Shown piece after piece: positions 60,517-64,000 of a DNA stretch of 64,000 bases. How positions within the stretch are numbered: the first letter of the stretch is position 1; each line of letters begins with the position of its first letter. Under the pieces are notes generated by a model, which was given only the letters and a program-made list of their open reading frames with translations, did not search any database and was not told the DNA's origin. Position numbers and translations under genes: made by a program. This DNA is from Streptomyces sp. NBC_01428 (GTDB lineage Bacteria; Actinomycetota; Actinomycetes; Streptomycetales; Streptomycetaceae), in the NCBI RefSeq assembly GCF_036231965.1, contig NZ_CP109499.1:682001-746000 (forward strand), in the 5' to 3' direction.

Positions 60517-60950
60517 CGGTGGGCACTCCTCTTGATCTCGGCCACGTCGGCCTTCACGTTCTCGATCGCCTGTTCAGGCTTGGGCGGTGCCGCCCGGTGG
60601 ACCTGCTTCTTGCCGCTGAGGGCCAGCACCGCGGCGACGACGCCCAGCACCGCCGTGACGATCAGCGCCGCGGCCCACACCGGCAGCGGAACGGCGAGGG
60701 CGGCGATCGCCGTGACCACCAGGGCCTCCAGCGTCAGGAAGCCGACCACTCCGGCGCCGCCGAACAGGCCACCGCTCTTGCCGTAGCGCCTGCCCTTCTC
60801 CTGCATCTCCGCCTGCGCCAGGCGCAGTTCGCCCCGCACCAGTTCGGTCAGCTGCTGCGAGGCCTGCTGCACCAGCTCACCCACCTGACGCGACCCGGAC
60901 TCCCGTGTCTGCTCGTCGATTCCCTCGACCTGCGGCCGCGCACTCGACAC
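60513..60950 (-). CDS. Holin-X/DUF1469 family (actinobacterial putative holin superfamily) membrane protein
   Basis: This 145-residue protein starts at GTG 60950 with AGGAGG nine bases upstream. An N-terminal amphipathic region (RESGSRQVGELVQQASQQLTELVRGELRLAQAEMQEKG) leads to two hydrophobic helices near 63-85 (SGGLFGGAGVVGFLTLEALVVTAI) and 92-112 (PVWAAALIVTAVLGVVAAVLAL). A charged C-terminal tail carries ENVKADVAEIKRSAHR. The call holin-X reflects family naming only; no phage genes are present. It is the first gene of a pair with DUF3618. Confidence 0.88.
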   Translation of the reverse strand: MSSARPQVEGIDEQTRESGSRQVGELVQQASQQLTELVRGELRLAQAEMQEKGRRYGKSGGLFGGAGVVGFLTLEALVVTAIAALAVPLPVWAAALIVTAVLGVVAAVLALSGKKQVHRAAPPKPEQAIENVKADVAEIKRSAHR

Positions 60951-61099
60951 GGCGATCGCCTCCTGCCCGTTTCCTCGGCCATGACCCGAACACCTCGTGG
61001 TGTTCCGGCACTCGGTCTGAAAGCGGGTACCCCGATCCGGGCATTTCAGGAGCCCGATCCCCCGTCATTCACGATCCGCCCCCATTCCCCGCCGCGCGG

Positions 61100-61771
61100 T
61101 CACTCCCGGTCGGCGAAGACGCTGGTGTCGAGGCGGTCGAGGAGGTCGGCCACGTCCCGGTAGACGGCACGGGCACCGGCCTCCTCCAGATCCGCCCGCG
61201 GGATTCCGCCGGACAGGACCGCGACAGGGATCGTGCCGTCCTCTGCGGCGGCTTTCATGTCCCAGACGGTGTCGCCGACGAACACGGCCCGGTCGCTCGG
61301 CACTCCGGCCAGTTCCCTGGCCTGGGCGACGGGGTCGGGCGCCGGTTTGCCCTCGTCGACGTCGTCCGCGCTGGCCGCCCCGAGGATGACGTCGTCGGCC
61401 CCGATCGCCCCCCGCAGCGCCGCGAGTTCCGCGCCGCTCGCCGAGGTCGCGAGGACGATCTCCCAGCCCCGTCCGGCCAGCGCGCGCAGCAGTTCGCGCG
61501 CCGAGTCGAGGGCGGGCAGCCGGTCGAAGTACGTGGCGTAGAGGGCGTGGTGGGCGGCGACGAACTGGTCGTCCTGCCCGGTGTCACGGTCCTTTCCGAG
61601 CAGGTGCTCGATCAGGTCGCCGCTGCCGAGTCCGACGGCCCGGTGGATCTCGCGCATCGGCACGCGGTGACCGCCCTGCCGGAACGCCTCCCACCACGTC
61701 ACCACGTGGAGGTGGTTGGTGTCGACGAGCGTCCCGTCGACGTCGAAGATCGCGGCGCGTTTCGTGCTCAT
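61100..61771 (-). CDS. HAD family hydrolase (phosphatase-like)
   Basis: This 223-residue haloacid-dehalogenase-type phosphatase has Asp10 and Asp12 in FDVDGTLVDT. A helical cap domain follows to about 85, motif II is VLATSASGAELAALRG near 104, and motif III/IV is KPAPDPVAQARELAGVPSDRAVFVGDTVWDMKAA near 142-175. It looks like a phosphoglycolate-phosphatase/beta-phosphoglucomutase-type enzyme, with an undetermined phosphate-ester substrate. It sits 48 bases after the F420 oxidoreductase on the same strand, so co-transcription is likely. Confidence 0.87.
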   Translation of the reverse strand: MSTKRAAIFDVDGTLVDTNHLHVVTWWEAFRQGGHRVPMREIHRAVGLGSGDLIEHLLGKDRDTGQDDQFVAAHHALYATYFDRLPALDSARELLRALAGRGWEIVLATSASGAELAALRGAIGADDVILGAASADDVDEGKPAPDPVAQARELAGVPSDRAVFVGDTVWDMKAAAEDGTIPVAVLSGGIPRADLEEAGARAVYRDVADLLDRLDTSVFADRE

Positions 61772-61819
61772 CGCAGGTGCCCTCGCCCTCTCACTGGTGT
61801 GCCGTTCCCGGTTCGTCGC

Positions 61820-62785
61820 TCACAGGTGCCGCAGGGCGGGGAGCAGTTTCCGCTCGGCCCATTCCAGGTACGGCTCCTGCTGGTCGCCGCCGATCTGGAC
61901 GAGCGCGACCTCGGTGAACCCCGCCTCGACGTAGGGCCGTACCGCTTCCACGACCGCCTCGACGTCGTCGCCGCAGGGGATGGACTCGGCCACGTCCTCG
62001 GGCCGTACGAACTGGGTGGCGCCCGCGAACGCGGTGGGGCCGGGCAGTTCGGAGTTGACCGGCCAGCCGCTGCCGAACCAGCGGAACTGGTCGTGGGCGC
62101 GGGCGACGGCCGCGTCGCGGTCGGTGTCGTAACAGATGGGCAGCTGGCCGACCTTGGGCTTGCCCGCGCCGCCGTGGTTCTCGAATGCGGAGATCAGCTC
62201 GGGCTTCGGCTCGGTGGCGATCACCAAGTCCGCGAGGTGACCGGCCAGTTCGCAGGAGCGGTCTCCGGAGACGGCGACCCCGATCGGCGGGGGCGCGTCG
62301 GGCAGGTCCCAGAGTTTGGCGTTCTCGACGTCGAAGTGGGCGCCGTGGTGGTTGACGCTCCCGCCGGCGAAGAGCGCGCGGATGATCTCCACCGCCTCCT
62401 CCAGCATCTCCAGCCGGACATGGGCGGCGGGCCACCCTCCGCCCACCACATGCTCGTTGAGGTTCTCGCCGGAGCCGAGGCCGAGGCGGAAGCGCCCTTC
62501 GGAGAGGAGCTGCACGGTGGCGGCCTTCTGCGCGACGACCGCCGGGTGGTAGCGGGTCGTCGGGCACGTCACGTACGTCATCAGCGGAATGCGCTCGGTG
62601 GCCTGCGCCGCGGCGCCGAGAACGCTCCACGCGCACGAGGCGTGTCCCTGGGAGTCCAGCCAGGGGAAGTAGTGGTCGGAGATGACGGAGAAGTCGAAGC
62701 CGGCGCGCTCGGCGCCGACCACGTGGCCGACGAGCTCACGCGGCCCCGCCTGTTCCGTCATCATCGTGTACCCGATCTGCACCAT
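61820..62785 (-). CDS. F420-dependent LLM-class oxidoreductase (TIGR03557-like)
   Basis: This 321-residue TIM-barrel enzyme of the luciferase-like group begins MVQIGYTMMTEQAGPRELVGHVVGAERAGFDFSVISDHYFPWLDSQGHASCAWSVLGAAAQATE-like in its first 65 residues. It carries the typical LGLGSGENLNEHVVG loop near 105 and TEVALVQIGGDQQEPYLEWAERKLLPAL at the end. This is the F420-dependent glucose-6-phosphate-dehydrogenase-like clade, which uses reduced deazaflavin for hydride transfer. ATG 62785 has GGAGGAG upstream. The substrate is not determinable. It lies in the same orientation as the HAD gene and the hypothetical gene at 62910. Confidence 0.9.
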   Translation of the reverse strand: MVQIGYTMMTEQAGPRELVGHVVGAERAGFDFSVISDHYFPWLDSQGHASCAWSVLGAAAQATERIPLMTYVTCPTTRYHPAVVAQKAATVQLLSEGRFRLGLGSGENLNEHVVGGGWPAAHVRLEMLEEAVEIIRALFAGGSVNHHGAHFDVENAKLWDLPDAPPPIGVAVSGDRSCELAGHLADLVIATEPKPELISAFENHGGAGKPKVGQLPICYDTDRDAAVARAHDQFRWFGSGWPVNSELPGPTAFAGATQFVRPEDVAESIPCGDDVEAVVEAVRPYVEAGFTEVALVQIGGDQQEPYLEWAERKLLPALRHL

Positions 62786-62909
62786 GCCGCTCTCCTCCTC
62801 GTGGTGGGGCGTGTCTGAGGGCGGGTGCCGCATGCCTGTCGCGGGGCGGACCGGACGCCCGCCCCCGCCCCGTGTCGCCGTCGCGTGGACGGGTCCGCGC
62901 GCCGTCCCG

Positions 62910-63254
62910 CTAGCGCTTGGTCCCGAGCCGCAGGTCGACCTCCTTCTCCTGGTCCCCGGAGGCCGAGCCCTGCTCCTGCACGGCGAACGAGCCGCCCAGT
63001 GCTTCACAGAGCCGGTCGACGGCGACGTAACCGCCCTGGAGCGTGGCCGCCACGCTGCCCTCCAGAGGGGTGGGCCCGGTGGGGATGCGCTCCTCGGTCG
63101 GATCGAACTCGGCGGTCCACACGGCGTGCTGCTCGCCGGGCCGCTCCTGGAGTGCGTCCTCCGCGGGGCGGTCGGTGGGGAACGCCGTCCGCAGGACGCC
63201 GAAGACGGTGGCTGCGTCCTCCTTGGACGCTCCGGTGAGGGACACGGTGACCAT
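62910..63254 (-). CDS. Conserved hypothetical protein
   Basis: This 114-residue acidic soluble protein has an alternating pattern: MVTVSLTGASKEDAATVFGVLRTAFPTDRP looks like a strand and helix, then QHAVWTAEFDP and GSVAATLQGGYVAVDRLCEAL, ending in a charged tail. The size and layout suggest a small alpha/beta protein found across Streptomyces, without a named domain I recognise. ATG 63254 is the first credible start, and GGAGAGT is about nine bases upstream. It precedes the F420-dependent oxidoreductase by about 125 bases. Confidence 0.65.
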   Translation of the reverse strand: MVTVSLTGASKEDAATVFGVLRTAFPTDRPAEDALQERPGEQHAVWTAEFDPTEERIPTGPTPLEGSVAATLQGGYVAVDRLCEALGGSFAVQEQGSASGDQEKEVDLRLGTKR

Positions 63255-63673
63255 GAGGGTCACTCTCCTTTCTGCTCGGGTACGGCTCTGCCGGGGCGGG
63301 TGAGGTGTGGCGCGTGGGCAGGCCCGCACGCCTGGTCCGCCGTCACCCGTTCGGCGGCGTCACGGCACGGCTCCAGGCCGGGGCCGCCTCTCCCAGCGTC
63401 GCCCGCCCAGGCACGGAATGCGCGTTCACGATGTTCTCGGCGTTCACGGCGTTCTCGCTTCCTCGGAAGGGCAGGGGACGGCTGGGCGCCCGGCGCGAGT
63501 ACCCCGCAGGGGGACGAGCATGTCGTCGATCACCGGTCGGCCCCGGGCCGCCGGTCGACGAGAGCGCCGCTCACGCCGGACCCCGGGGCCCGGCGTGCCC
63601 GGCCCGCCAGGCACACCGGGTCACCTGGTGTTTGACTGCTGATGCCATGACGAGCGCGTCGAGGGGAGATCCG
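63255..63673. other. Intergenic region before the terminal phosphatase-like gene
   Basis: These 419 bases hold two divergent promoters that I cannot pinpoint. A short direct repetition GTTCTCGGCGTTCACGGCGTT (about 63433-63455, variants of GTTC-CGGC) is visible. No gene or RNA is apparent. Confidence 0.3.
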
Positions 63674-64000
63674 GTGTCGGCCCCGGACGACGACATACTG
63701 CTGCTGGAGGACGTCCTGTCCGAGCCGGGTGTCGGGGCCCGGGACTTCGCGGCCGTGGTCAACCGCTGCGCCGCCGCGCTGGGAGTGCACCAGATCGTGG
63801 TGTACCTCGCGGACCTCCAGCAGCGCCATTTGATGCCGCTGACGGAGATCTCGACGCCCCTCGACATCGACGCCTGCCTCGCGGGCTGGGCCTACCGCAC
63901 CCTCTCCCTGCGCGTCGAGGAGTCCCCGACGGGCGAGGTCATGATCTGGCTGCCGCTCGTGGACGGCACGGAGCGGCTGGGCGTGATGTGCGTGCACTCC
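63674..64000 (+). CDS. Probable PP2C-type phosphatase, 5' part (runs off the right edge)
   Basis: The frame from GTG 63674 has GAGGGGAG five bases upstream and is open to the end of the window; an in-frame ATG at 63647 lacks a ribosome site. The visible part reads DDDILLLEDVLSEPGVGARDFAAVVNRCAAALGVHQIVVYLADLQQRHLMPL and later WLPLVDGTERLGVMCVHS. That is the GAF-like sensor opening common in Streptomyces SpoIIE-type phosphatases (VVYLADLQQ, LPLLDGTERLGV). If the catalytic domain follows beyond the edge, it would be another controller of anti-sigma pathways, like the one at 28470. The C-terminal identity is inferred. Confidence 0.65.
   Translation, partial: MSAPDDDILLLEDVLSEPGVGARDFAAVVNRCAAALGVHQIVVYLADLQQRHLMPLTEISTPLDIDACLAGWAYRTLSLRVEESPTGEVMIWLPLVDGTERLGVMCVHS

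Noticed and set aside
60022..60950. Prophage remnant indicated by the holin-X call
   Set aside because: No capsid, tail, integrase or attachment sites; the family is chromosomal in actinobacteria.
61025..61032. GGGTACCC upstream of the holin-X gene as a SigB-type promoter
   Set aside because: Checked spacers 14, 15 and 16 on the minus strand; none gives GNNT.

Overview
The window looks like a chromosomal segment from a Streptomyces species. It has very high G+C with strong third-position GC bias, WhiB, SigB/SigF-type sigma factors, DUF5133, DUF6479 and DUF6328 proteins, F420-dependent chemistry, an actinobacterial SAM-IV riboswitch and a DmdR/IdeR-type iron box. I found no rRNA, tRNA, CRISPR array, insertion sequence or prophage. 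Gene density and codon use are uniform, so this reads as native chromosome with many small, locally regulated operons.

Region 1 (1-10 kb) holds two paralogous SigB/SigF-type sigma factors (581-1435 and 6590-7384, both minus) on either side of two free-standing pieces of the LigD end-joining machinery (phosphoesterase at 1822, polymerase/primase at 9214) and a three-gene molybdenum aldehyde oxidoreductase (PaoABC type, 2629-6322), with small membrane proteins beside them. Region 2 (10.4-19 kb) has an MDR oxidoreductase with a MerR regulator. It continues with a sulfur-controlled operon: a SAM-IV riboswitch, a cysteine-containing leader peptide, a hairpin, then a complete peptide-type ABC importer ending in a translationally coupled DUF1684 gene. 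Region 3 (19-30 kb) holds a WhiB protein, DUF1275 and LtrA membrane proteins, a PRC-barrel stress gene, a TetR/GPH-transporter/PLP-decarboxylase operon, a serine hydrolase and a GAF-PP2C phosphatase.

Region 4 (30-44 kb) contains a rifamycin monooxygenase (rox) preceded by a perfect inverted repeat resembling the rifamycin-associated element. After it come a secreted GH54 arabinofuranosidase with duplicated ricin-type lectin modules, a Tat-exported PhoX-like protein, and a divergent lipid cluster: tetR-glpD facing an alkyl-DHAP-synthase-like flavoprotein and a diacylglycerol-kinase-like enzyme. Region 5 (44-64 kb) contains an L,D-transpeptidase lipoprotein, a drug-type MFS pump, a CASTOR/POLLUX-type channel, a DUF574-type methyltransferase, a CPT-like kinase, an alpha/beta hydrolase divergent from a double-module Lrp/AsnC protein, and an iron-boxed DUF2470 gene. 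It ends with an ATP-grasp/CocE hydrolase pair, a holin-X/DUF3618 envelope pair, a HAD phosphatase, an F420 oxidoreductase and the start of another phosphatase.

Three sites fit the GNNT-N14-16-GGGTAC pattern reported for Streptomyces SigB-type promoters (before DUF6479, the PRC-barrel gene and the ATP-grasp gene), each with a 15-nt spacer. This suggests part of the window belongs to one stress regulon. The most interesting candidates are the doubly sulfur-controlled importer with its DUF1684 partner, the SigB-type ATP-grasp/CocE pair, and the iron-controlled DUF2470 gene.
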